Assembly: GCA_003694775.1 (NCBI GenBank)
Contig: RFJV01000229.1
Location: 1 to 12,003 of the forward strand
From: Chloroflexota bacterium
GTDB taxonomy: Bacteria; Chloroflexota; Anaerolineae; 4572-78; J111
Reading direction: 5' to 3'
Length of the DNA: 12,003 nucleotides
Shown here in pieces: positions 1-10,452 of the stretch (position 1 is the first letter of the stretch; each line of letters begins with the position of its first letter). Under the pieces are notes generated by a model that did not search any database, was not told where the DNA came from, and worked only from the letters and a program-made list of their open reading frames with translations. Position numbers and translations under genes: made by a program.

Positions 1-126
1 ACCAGGGCACGTCGCTTCGATACCCAACCAAACAGATACCGGCCATACCGGCACTCCGTTAAGGCGCGCCGTACGGCGATGTCATCCTTGAGCCATTCCC
101 ATTTCCGGAGGCCGCATACGGGCCGG
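1..126. other. Left-edge region with no confident gene
   Basis: Downstream of the response regulator I see no terminator hairpin. Two minus-strand reading frames run off the left edge. One begins at an ATG at 44-46, with GGAG 7 nt upstream, but only 15 codons are visible. The other is open from inside the response regulator gene and reads plausibly (KWEWLKDDIAVRRALTEC) but has no good start codon. Either could be the beginning of the next gene; the window is too short to decide. Confidence 0.3.
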
Positions 127-528
127 TCAGGCCGAGGCTTTGGCCTTCCGTTCGGCGTAGTGCTGAATTTGCCGGCGCAGGTCCGATACCCCAACCGGCT
201 TCTGCATATAGCCGTCACAGCCCGCGGCCAGACAGCGCTCCTTGTCACCTTTCATGGCGTTGGCGGTCAGGGCAATGACCGGGATGTGGCTCAGGCGGGG
301 ATTCTGCTTGAGCTTGACCGTAGTTTCCAGCCCGTCCATCCCTGGAATGTTGATATCCATCAGAATCAGGTCCGGCATCTGCTCCGCGGCGATGGTCAGG
401 CTGTCCAGGCCGGTTTCGGCTTCCAGCATTTCATGCCCCATCGATTCGATGACCCGGCGCACGAACAGTTTGTTTTCAAAGTTGTCTTCCACGTATAAAA
501 TGCGTAGCTTGGCGGTTGGTTCTGCCAC
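127..528 (-). CDS. Stand-alone single-domain response regulator (REC only)
   Basis: This 133-residue protein starts at a GTG at 526-528, preceded by a strong GGGAAGG site 7 nt away. The whole protein is one receiver domain: acidic pair E14/D15 (LYVEDN), phospho-acceptor D58 in LILMDINIPGMDG, T88 in VIALTANAM, and K110 followed by the usual proline (YMQKP). It is followed only by a short Lys/Ala-rich end, with no output domain. The family includes DivK- and CheY-like phosphate shuttles and signal relays that work through protein binding. It differs from the two receivers of the upstream fusion, which lack the proline after the lysine, so it is not a simple recent duplicate of them. Being downstream of the histidine kinase and in the same orientation, it could be a second acceptor or a phosphate sink. 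The 147-nt spacer upstream leaves open whether it has its own promoter. Confidence 0.95.
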   Translation of the reverse strand: MAEPTAKLRILYVEDNFENKLFVRRVIESMGHEMLEAETGLDSLTIAAEQMPDLILMDINIPGMDGLETTVKLKQNPRLSHIPVIALTANAMKGDKERCLAAGCDGYMQKPVGVSDLRRQIQHYAERKAKASA

Positions 529-533
529 TGGAA

Positions 534-542
534 CACCTTCCC
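534..542 (-). promoter_or_regulatory. Ribosome binding site supporting the GTG start of the response regulator
   Basis: The minus strand reads GGGAAGGTG ending 5 nt before the GTG at 528; the GGGAAGG core is 7 nt away. No ATG in frame lies between this site and the conserved first strand of the receiver (LRILYVEDN), which makes the GTG the best start. Confidence 0.75.
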
Positions 543-546
543 TTTG

Positions 547-625
547 AAATGTTGAATTTTGAATGTTACATTTTGAATTTTTTATCCCCCAGCCCTCATT
601 CCCTATCCTACTGCTTACTCCCTGC
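547..625 (-). repeat. Degenerate tandem heptamer array in the spacer before the response regulator
   Basis: Read on the minus strand, 584-625 splits into six purine-rich heptamers in phase: GCAGGGA, GTAAGCA, GTAGGAT, AGGGAAT, GAGGGCT, GGGGGAT. After two extra A bases, 547-581 splits into five AT-rich heptamers: AAAATTC, AAAATGT, AACATTC, AAAATTC, AACATTT. Short tandem heptamer repeats of this sort (STRR) are known from intergenic regions of filamentous cyanobacteria; whether this is the same kind of element is inference. No function can be read from it. Confidence 0.5.
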
Positions 626-675
626 TTCCGCTTGTATGATTACCCGTTGGGCAAGAAAAGTTCACGGATAAGGTA

Positions 676-2816
676 TCAATTCGATTTTAGCTGGGTTTCC
701 ACATGAGAGACCAGCGCATGGCGGTCCAAATCTTCTTTTTGCCACAGCGATAGAATATGGTGCTGTTCCAGCACCTGTTTTTCGGCATCAGAAAGCCGCT
801 TGGCGGTAATCACCACCACCGGAATCTTATCCAGATGGGGATTTTGCCGCAAATCAGACAGAATGTCGTACCCGCTCTTGTCCGGGATGACCAGGTCCAG
901 CACCACCAGGTCGGGGCGGGTAGTCTCTATGACCTCCACTGCCGACAGGCCGGAATAAACGGGTGTTACCTGAACGTCGCCGATGGTTTCCAGCATCCGG
1001 CCTATCAGCCGGGCATCTACCGGGTTGTCATCCACCAGGACAATTTTATACCGCCGCGCCGCCAAAGGAACCTGCGGCGGCGCGGGGATAGTCTCCGGAG
1101 TGGATTTTGTTTCTGCACCGGCAGGTTCTTCCCTCTCTCCGCCGCCGGACAGGGTGTGCAGGACCTGCTCCACCAGTTCTTTGCCGGACGAAGCCCCCTT
1201 GAGCCAGACGGAGACGGTTTTTTGCTGGAGCTGTCGCCGCAGTTCGGGGGTCAGCTCCTGGCCCGACACCACAATCACCGGGATGTGGGCCGTACGCGGC
1301 TCCTGCTTGAGCCGCTCCAGCAGGGTAAAGCCGTCCATTTCCGGCATCCGCAGGTCGGTAATGACCAGGTCGGGCATTCGCTGGCGAATCAGCTCCAGCC
1401 CTTCCACGGGGTTGTTGGCCTCAAAAATGCGGTAGTTCTTGCGTGTCCGCAAAAGGCGATGAATCAGGCGGCTGTCTGCCGGGTTGTCGTCGATGACCAC
1501 GATGGTGGTAACCTGCTCGTCCAACTGCTGGAGGGCGGACTCAATCCCGTCGAGGGGGGCCGCTCCCCGGCGACCTGCCTCTGCCGGCAGGCGCAGGCTG
1601 GGCAGGCTTTCCTCGTCGGTGATGTACTTTTCCGCCGGAAACGTGTGCCCGGAGCAGTTGACCACCACGGTTTCGTCCGCCCCGATGAGGCCCTGCCGGA
1701 ACATCTTTCCCAGGCCGGCAAAGGCCACTGCGGTGGCCGGCTCCACCGATATGCCTTCCAGCCGGGCCAGGCCGCGCATGGCTTCAAAGGCTTCCTCATC
1801 GCTCACGGAGAGCATATGCCCGCCGTGGGTCTGGATGGCCTGGTACAGGAGCTGGTAGCCCATACCGGGGTCGCCGGTAGAAAGCACGGTGATGCGGGTT
1901 TCCGGCGTGACCGGCTGGGCCTGGGGCAGACCGGCCTGGAAGGCGCGCACCATCGGCGAACAGCCATCGACCTGCACCACTCCGATTTTTGGCACCCGGT
2001 CGATGAGGCCCATCTGGTACAGCTCGGTAAAGCCTTTGTAGACCCCCAACGGCCCGATACCACCGCTGACGGCCTGGATGTACCAGTCTGGGGCGCGCCA
2101 GGGGCGGCCCGGTATGGTCTCGGCCAACTGCCGGGCAATCTCAAAGGCGATGGTCTTCATACTCTCCTTGCCGGGGATGGACTTTGCTCCTTTGTCCATA
2201 TGGATACCCCGGCGAGCGGCAAACTCGGCGGCAATTTTCTTGGCCTGGTCGTAGGTTCCGGTAATCTTGATGACTTCTGCCCCGTACAGGGCGGCCTCGC
2301 GCATTTTGGCCGCCGGCACCATACTGGTCAGAAACAGCCAGAGCTTGATGTCGGCGCGGGCGCAGTAGGCGGCGTAGGCGCAGGCCGCGTTGCCGGTAGA
2401 GGCCAGCACGCATTCGCGCAGACCTGCCGCGGCCATCGCCGTGGCCGCCACCGCGGCCTGCCGGTCCTTGAAAGAGCTGGTCGGCAACTGCCGCTCGTCC
2501 TTGATAAAGATGGCCGGATGCTCAAACTGCCGCTGGAGTTTGACTGCCCGGACCAGAGGGGTGAAGCCTTCGGTCAGGGAGATGTTGGGGTTAGGGCCGT
2601 CCACCGGTAGAAGTTCGACAAACCGCCACAGCGACCGGCTGGCAGACACCGGCCCGTTCTGCCACAGCCGGGCCACAGCCTCGTAGTCGTACCGGGCATC
2701 CAGCCAGACTCCGCCGCAGGCGGGACAATGTTCGGCCATTGGGCTGGCCTGGAATTCGTGCTGGCATTCCAGGCAGACAATATGGGTAAAATGGGACCGT
2801 CCGGCAAGTGGTTCGG

Positions 2817-2820
<4 letters not shown>
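676..2820 (-). CDS. Threonine-synthase-like PLP enzyme fused to two receiver domains
   Basis: This 714-residue protein has a rare architecture. Residues 1-400 are a fold-type II PLP enzyme of the threonine synthase group. A zinc-ribbon-like pair CLEC/CPAC (C16, C19, C32, C35) comes first, then SLTEGFTPLV. The predicted Schiff-base lysine is K118 in PTSSFKDR. ASTGNAACAYAAY (140-152), a phosphate loop SGGIGPLG (252-259) and NCSGH (388-392) follow. Threonine synthase makes threonine from O-phosphohomoserine, but the phosphate loop differs from the usual GNAGNI form, so the substrate is uncertain. Residues 437-556 are receiver 1 (D444/D445, phospho-site D489, S519, K541). After a Pro/Glu-rich linker, residues 590-712 are receiver 2 (D597/D598, D642, T672, K695). 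The phosphorylation residues are intact in both receivers. The start overlaps the kinase stop as ATGA; AGGA abuts the ATG with no spacer, so translation probably depends on coupling. The role inferred is phosphorylation-controlled amino-acid metabolism; a non-enzymatic or scaffold role is possible. Confidence 0.95.
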
Positions 2821-5617
<2,797 letters not shown>

Positions 5618-5621
<4 letters not shown>

Positions 5622-8059
5622 TGGCTGTTCTCCTGCACCAAATCTTCATCGGTCCCCAGGGTAATGACCACTTCCGAGGCCTGGAGCTGTTCGGCCAGCC
5701 GGCTGGTCGCCACCTTCATCACTTCCTGCAGGTCGTTGGAGGCCCACAGCTGGCGGACGGTTTCGCCGATGAGCTGGCTTCGCCAGACATCCCGCTGGGT
5801 TTGTTCAAACAGGCGGGCATTTTCTATAGCTACGGCCATCTGTTCACAAACATCCTCTATCAGGGCCAGTTCCTGGTCGGTCCAGACCCGGTTGGGGTCT
5901 ACATCGTGGATGCCCAGAATGCCGATAATTTCATCCCGCAGTTTGAGCGGTACGGCCAGGGCCTGAAGCGGCAGGGGCCCGGTTTCTTCAGCCGGGGCAC
6001 CGCTTTCGTCTCCGGCGGGTAAGGCCGGCGGGGTCTGCTGTTCGTGGCCGTTTTCTTCGGCCAGCGGCTGGCCGTTGTCCGGGACCGCGGCGGAGGCGGT
6101 AAAGCGAACCAGTCTCTGCTGTTGGTAGGCCAGCACGGCTTCCGGGGTGTCGACCTGCTCCAGCGGGGGCAGGGTGGGGTCCCGGAATTCATAGGCGGCG
6201 GGGTGGCCGGTGCGGAATTCTTCCCAGGCCTGTCCGGTGTACAGGCGCTGGAGACGGCGGGCCTCATACAGGGCTTCCTGGGTTTCGGCAAACAGACGGG
6301 CGTTGCGCACGGCTACGCCAAGCTGGTTTGCCAGGGCCTGCAGGGCGGCCAGTTCGTCTTCGCTGATACCGTTGACAATGGCGCTCTGCACGTCGAGAAT
6401 ACCAACCACTTCTGTGCCGGTCATAATCGGTACTGCCGCTTCGGAGAGGGTATCCGGCAGGAGGGGGTTGGGCAGCCAGTCGGGATGGGTGCGAACATCG
6501 TTGACCACCACCGCCTGCCGCTCGCGGGCGGCACGGGCCACCAGACTGCGCAGGGCGTTCAGGGGGATGTGGTGGGCGCGGCGCTTCAGTTCCTGACCCA
6601 CTTTCCCGTAACCTTCGGCCATCACCAGAATTTCATGGTCTTTGTCCAGCAGGTAAATATGGACGTGGTAGTACTTGAACCGTTCTTTAACTACGGTGAC
6701 CACCCGGCGGAGCAGGTCGCTCAGGTCCAGGATTTCGGACAGGTTCTGGCTGATTTCCATCACCGTTTCCAACTGCTGGGTGCGCTCGCGGACGTGCTCC
6801 TCCAGGGATTCAATCATACTGCGCAGGCGGTTGGTCATTGTGTTGATGGCAACGGCCAGCATGCCTACCTCGTCTCCGCTCTGGACTTCGGCGGTGCGTT
6901 CAAAATCGCCGGAGGCAATAGCCAGGGCGGTTTCTGTCAGGTTGGAGAGGGGCAGGGTAATGCGGCGGGCAATGAAAAAAGCAGTGATGGCAACCAGCAG
7001 GAGGGTAAAGCCGGAAAAGAGCAGGGTAGTCTGGAGCACCTGGCCGGTCGGCTCCATTACCTCTTCTACCGCGGCTTCTACCACCAGCGCCCAGGTTTGA
7101 TGACCAATTTTGATGGGCTGGTAGGCGGCCATCGTACGGTAGCCGCGGTAGCCGGTCATTTCGGTATAGCCAAAAGCACCTTTCAGGGCGCCTTCAATCA
7201 CATTATTGCGGATAATCTGCCGGAATGCAGTGTCGAGGGTGGAGAAGCGGGAGTTGGTGCGCATCAGATTATCAGGGCCAACCAGGTACACCTCGCCCGT
7301 TTCCCCCAGAATTTCGGTGTTTTCCTGGACCAGCCGGTCCAGGAGACTGCCCGGCACCTGCACCACCAGCACCCCGGCAGGCGGTTCCCCTTCTCTCTCC
7401 AGAAGCGGTGCGCCGATGAACATCACCGTTTCACCGCCGCTGGGGAAATGGAGGATGAAATTGGAGGTTTCAACCCTGACCGAGGTGCTGTCTTTCAGAC
7501 GCTGGAACAGCTCGCTGAGGGGTGAATCTTTATATGGGCCGGTCAGCAGGTTGGTGGCAAAGTCGCTTCCTTTGGCATAGCTGTAAACTACATCCCCCTC
7601 GCCGTTGATGAGGTAAAGGTTGGTGTATCGACCGGTTTCCATCAGCCGCTGGTAGTAAGGATGGTAGCGGGCGTGAGCGCGGTCGTAGGGGGTATCGCGT
7701 CCAGAGGTGACCATAAAGGGGTTGTTCAGGTAGCCCAGCAGACGCACTTCGAACAGGTTTTCCACTGTCAGGTCCTGTACGGCCTGAATATTGAGCGGAG
7801 AGGCGGCCATTATCTGGACATCCTGGGTAATCCGGTCAAAAAACTGCTGTATCTGGCCGGCCTTCTGGTCGCGCATATTGCGAAGCTCTTCGAATTCGGA
7901 GTGCCGCAGTTCCGTGGTGAAGCGCGACAGGCTTATCCAGCTCTGCACCACCAGGGGAATGAGGGCCAGCAAGACAAAGAAGAACAGCAGGCGAATCTGG
8001 AGCATCGCCGGCACAGGGATTTTTTCGCTGATGTTGATGTGAACAGGGTGTCGGTTCAT
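5618..8059 (-). CDS. Membrane sensor: Cache-like domain, HAMP, GAF, degenerate GAF; no kinase
   Basis: This is an 813-residue protein with an ATG start and an AAGGGAAG ribosome binding site a few bases upstream. Membrane segments lie at about residues 22-42 and 343-364. The roughly 300 residues between them look like a double Cache (dCache) sensor: a long membrane-proximal helix, then YTNLYLINGEGDVVYS (145-160), APLLEREGEPPAGVLVVQV, and a second module with GETGEVYLVGPDNLMRTNS and WALVVEAAVEE. HAMP occupies about 365-418 (ITLPLSNLTETALAIASGDF). A GAF domain spans about 445-590 (YYHVHIYLLDKD, NPLLPDTLSEAAVPI). Residues 605-752 form a degenerate GAF-like module with a long Glu/Pro/Gln/Gly-rich insert (about 655-695) before the recognisable half LAVPLKLRDEIIGILGIHD. 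The C-terminal 45 residues resemble the tails of the two preceding proteins. No kinase domain is present. The stop codon overlaps the start of the histidine kinase gene in ATGA, which suggests close stoichiometric coupling to it (inference). Confidence 0.92.
5630..5634 (-). promoter_or_regulatory. Ribosome binding site of the histidine kinase, inside the preceding gene
   Basis: AGGAG sits 8 nt before the kinase ATG and within the last codons of the upstream sensor gene. Together with the ATGA overlap at 5618-5621 it allows both re-initiation and independent loading of ribosomes. Confidence 0.7.
6647..6674 (-). repeat. GAF-domain 28-nt near-identical segment, copy in the Cache-like sensor
   Basis: The plus strand begins CAGCAGGTAAATATGGACGT and encodes YYHVHIYLL, at the same place in the GAF domain as the other copies. 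Confidence 0.6.
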
Positions 8060-8062
8060 CTT

Positions 8063-8070
8063 CTTCCCTT
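8063..8070 (-). promoter_or_regulatory. Ribosome binding site of the Cache-like sensor
   Basis: The minus strand reads AAGGGAAG, then AAG, then the ATG at 8059. It lies within the 29-nt gap after the TAG stop of the preceding gene, too short a gap to hold a terminator plus a promoter, so the two genes are probably co-transcribed. Confidence 0.65.
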
Positions 8071-8088
8071 ATCTGTTTAACGCTTGGG

Positions 8089-10401
8089 CTATCCTTCTAC
8101 CATACGTGTGCTTTCAACCTCGCTGTCCGGGTGAGGCTGTCCACCGTTGCCGGATGGTCCGGAAGCCGGTGCAGACAGGAGTTCTTTGGGGTTCAACCGG
8201 ACGTAGGTTCGCGGCACGCCCAGATTCCGGGCCAGTTCCTGCAGGCCGGTTTCGATGATAGATTCAACGTCGGGGGCGGCGCGCATTTTGTCGGTAATCT
8301 GGCGGGTTATCTGTTCGCGGGCGGCTTGCTGGCGGGTCTCGTCGAAGAGACGGAGCGTTTCAGCCGTCTGGGCCATTTCTGCCACTATCGTCTGGATGAT
8401 GAACAGGTCATCTTCTGTCCACTGCCGTTTGCTGGCGGTGGGGTAAATCTCCAGAATACCAATCGGAATGTTGTGCAGAACGATGGGCGCGGCCACTGCC
8501 TGGGCCGGGGTCTCTCCCTGTTGCTGGGACGGCTCGCCAACCGCCGCCGGAATGAGCACCGGTTCTGGCCGGGCCTGCACTTTCTGCCGGACCTGCTGGC
8601 GGACGGCGCCGCGCAGGGCCGGTGCACCGGGCCGGGTGTAGTGGTAGCGGGCAGACCGGACGATGGAGGTCAGGTTGGTCCAGGCGTCCTTGACGTACCG
8701 TTCCTGGGCGGCGCGGGCTTCCTGGAGGGCGGTTTGGGCTTCGTTGAAGATACGGGCGTTGTTGATGGCCACAGCAATCTGGTTGGCCAGGGTACGCAGA
8801 AGGTTGGCATCGCCCTCATCAAAGCCGTTCAGCCTGTCCGACTGGACATCCAGCACACCGACCACCTGGTTGGTATGCCGCAGGACGATAGGTACGGCCA
8901 TTTCCGAGCGGGTAAACGGCAGGAGCGGGTTGGGGAGCCAGTCCGGGGCTTCGCGCACGTTGCCAACGTTGATAATCTGCCCACTGCGGGCGGCGCGGGC
9001 AACCAGGCTGGCCGGGGCACTCAGGGCGATGTGGTGCCCGCTGGCTTTCATCTGTTCGCCGGCCTGGCCGGTCCCGGCGGCCACAACCAACTGCTCCCGT
9101 TTTTCATCCAGCAGGTAGATGTGGGCGTGGTAGTAGCCAAAGTTCTGCTGAACCTGGGTAACCACCTCTTCCAGCAGGTCGTCCAGGTTGAGAATACTGC
9201 TCAGATGTTCCCCCAGAGCGGCCACAATTTCCAGCCGCAGGGTGCGGTCGGCCACCCGCTCTTCCAGGTTTTCAAAACTTTCTTTGAGCTGGTGGACCAT
9301 CTCGGTCAGGGTTTGGGTCAGAATACCAATTTCATCCCGACCTGCCGGGGGCAGGTCAACATCCAGGTTGCCGTAGCGAATCTGCTGGGCCGTTTGGGTA
9401 AGCTGGCGCAGGGGCAGGCTGATTTGGCGGGTCAGGGCCACGGCCAGCATTGCCCCGAAGAGGATAGCCGTCAGGATGGCCGTCAGCAGGCCGTTGCGGG
9501 CATTTTGGCCGCTGGCGATGGCCTCCTGCATATTCTGTTCGGCCAGTATCGTGCCCAGACCGGTCAGCTCAACGGCCAGGGGCTGAATTTTGGCCGCGGC
9601 CTTGGTATAGCGGTCGGTGTGCTGTTGAATCTGCCGGTCAATCTGCACCAGTTCGGCAAACGTTTCTTGGTAGCTGTTCAGCACCGAGTTCATCTGGACG
9701 ACTTCCCGGGAATTGACCGCCGCGGCTGTATTCCTGAGCTTATAGATGGCCTCCGTCACCTGACGCTGGTCCTGCACCCGGCCCCGCAGAAGATAATCCT
9801 TTTCCTTCAACCGCAGTTCCAGATAAGCCTGCAGTAGCGACGACTGCGCCCCGGAAAAGATAATCGAGGTCTCCAGCGTTTTGGCCTTGCGGTTCAAATC
9901 CAGAATGACACCGCTGGAGGGGTTGCCCCGCTTCCTCAATAAAGTGGTGACCTGGCTGAATTCCTGCCGGTAAAGGGCAAGGGCCGACTTCAGCTCTTCC
10001 AGGTCGTGTTTGATGTCTTCGTTGTACAGCGGATGCTCGCCGCCCAGGCCGGCAATCAGCTCTTCCAGTTTGCCGGTTGCCAGCCGGATGTCGCTGACGT
10101 GACTGCCAAACGGAACCAGATAGCGGTTAACCGCGGTATCGTAGTCTATCGAATCCCAGTTCAGCAGGAAGGCCTGTTCTTCCCGGCGGGCCAGCACCAG
10201 GGCGTTCTGGACGCGCAGGCTCTGGTCTTTGATTTGCTGGGCGATATTGACCTGGTCCGTGGCTTTCTGCACCCGGCTCATGTTGTAAATGCTGGCAATC
10301 GACAGTCCGACCACCGCCAGCAGAATCAAGCCAAAGGCGGTGCCGAGTTTGGCCCCAATCGACCGGTCGCGCCAGAGAGAGATAGCTGGTTTTTTTGCCA
10401 T
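8089..10401 (-). CDS. Membrane sensor: HBM-like helical domain, HAMP, GAF, degenerate GAF; no kinase
   Basis: This is a 770-residue protein starting at the ATG at 10401, which has a GGGAG Shine-Dalgarno sequence 6 nt upstream. A TTG seven codons further up is possible but has a poorer context. Membrane segments lie at about residues 16-37 and 294-314. They enclose some 255 all-helical residues that carry two related motifs, EEQAFLL (about 65-71) and EKDYLLRG (190-197), as in helical bimodular (HBM) sensor domains of chemoreceptors. HAMP follows at about 315-367, then a coiled coil, then a GAF domain at about 394-540 (YYHAHIYLL, NPLLPFTRSEMAVPI). Residues 556-676 look like a second GAF whose front half is degenerate and holds a Gln/Pro-rich insert (about 590-628). 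A GAF-tail-like segment at 684-726 and a Ser/Gly/Pro-rich end finish the protein. No transmitter, methylation or catalytic domain is seen, so it is likely an accessory receptor. The 51-nt spacing to the upstream gene and the 29-nt spacing to the downstream gene support co-transcription. Confidence 0.9.
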   Translation of the reverse strand: MAKKPAISLWRDRSIGAKLGTAFGLILLAVVGLSIASIYNMSRVQKATDQVNIAQQIKDQSLRVQNALVLARREEQAFLLNWDSIDYDTAVNRYLVPFGSHVSDIRLATGKLEELIAGLGGEHPLYNEDIKHDLEELKSALALYRQEFSQVTTLLRKRGNPSSGVILDLNRKAKTLETSIIFSGAQSSLLQAYLELRLKEKDYLLRGRVQDQRQVTEAIYKLRNTAAAVNSREVVQMNSVLNSYQETFAELVQIDRQIQQHTDRYTKAAAKIQPLAVELTGLGTILAEQNMQEAIASGQNARNGLLTAILTAILFGAMLAVALTRQISLPLRQLTQTAQQIRYGNLDVDLPPAGRDEIGILTQTLTEMVHQLKESFENLEERVADRTLRLEIVAALGEHLSSILNLDDLLEEVVTQVQQNFGYYHAHIYLLDEKREQLVVAAGTGQAGEQMKASGHHIALSAPASLVARAARSGQIINVGNVREAPDWLPNPLLPFTRSEMAVPIVLRHTNQVVGVLDVQSDRLNGFDEGDANLLRTLANQIAVAINNARIFNEAQTALQEARAAQERYVKDAWTNLTSIVRSARYHYTRPGAPALRGAVRQQVRQKVQARPEPVLIPAAVGEPSQQQGETPAQAVAAPIVLHNIPIGILEIYPTASKRQWTEDDLFIIQTIVAEMAQTAETLRLFDETRQQAAREQITRQITDKMRAAPDVESIIETGLQELARNLGVPRTYVRLNPKELLSAPASGPSGNGGQPHPDSEVESTRMVEG
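9109..9136 (-). repeat. GAF-domain 28-nt near-identical segment, copy in the HBM-like sensor
   Basis: The plus strand begins CAGCAGGTAGATGTGGGCGT and encodes YYHAHIYLL. It differs from the copy at 11920-11947 at only a handful of positions, mostly third codon positions. Confidence 0.6.
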
Positions 10402-10407
10402 AAATTT

Positions 10408-10412
10408 CTCCC
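10408..10412 (-). promoter_or_regulatory. Ribosome binding site GGGAG that fixes the start of the HBM-like sensor
   Basis: On the minus strand GGGAG is followed by six bases (AAATTT) and then the ATG at 10401. This favours that ATG over the in-frame TTG at 10422, because the site itself would lie inside a protein begun at the TTG. The resulting N-terminus, MAKKPAISLWRDRSIGAK, is a basic cytoplasmic lead-in to the first membrane helix. Confidence 0.75.
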
Positions 10413-10452
10413 AAAACAGCAAAGTCAGGCGGCTAACTGCCGGCTGGATGGG

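Larger units (their letters stand above)
529..675. other. 147-nt intergenic spacer between the PLP-enzyme/REC fusion and the response regulator
   Basis: This is the longest internal gap in the window. It holds the heptamer array and the ribosome binding site of the response regulator. I see no hairpin followed by a T-run on the minus strand, so no intrinsic terminator for the upstream operon. A weak promoter-like pair (GTGAAC, 17 nt, TAATCA) is present on the minus strand before the repeats, but the match to the sigma-70 consensus is poor. The small dyad AATGT-T-ACATT at 562-572 coincides with two heptamer units. Confidence 0.5.

Noticed and set aside
562..572. AATGT-T-ACATT dyad as an operator
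   Set aside because: The arms are five bases in an AT-rich heptamer repeat, so a chance palindrome is expected.
631..655. CTTG...CAAG inverted repeat downstream of the fusion gene as a terminator
   Set aside because: The stem has only four pairs with a long loop and no T-run follows on the minus strand.
757..2610. Long plus-strand open frame (617 codons) opposite the PLP-enzyme/REC fusion
   Set aside because: It mirrors a well-supported minus-strand gene, has low-complexity Gly/Gln/His-rich content, no recognisable domain and no ribosome site; such antisense frames arise from the codon bias of GC-rich genes.
10402..10422. TTG start giving seven extra residues on the HBM-like sensor
   Set aside because: The ATG at 10401 has a well-spaced GGGAG site, which would be inside the coding region if the TTG were used.
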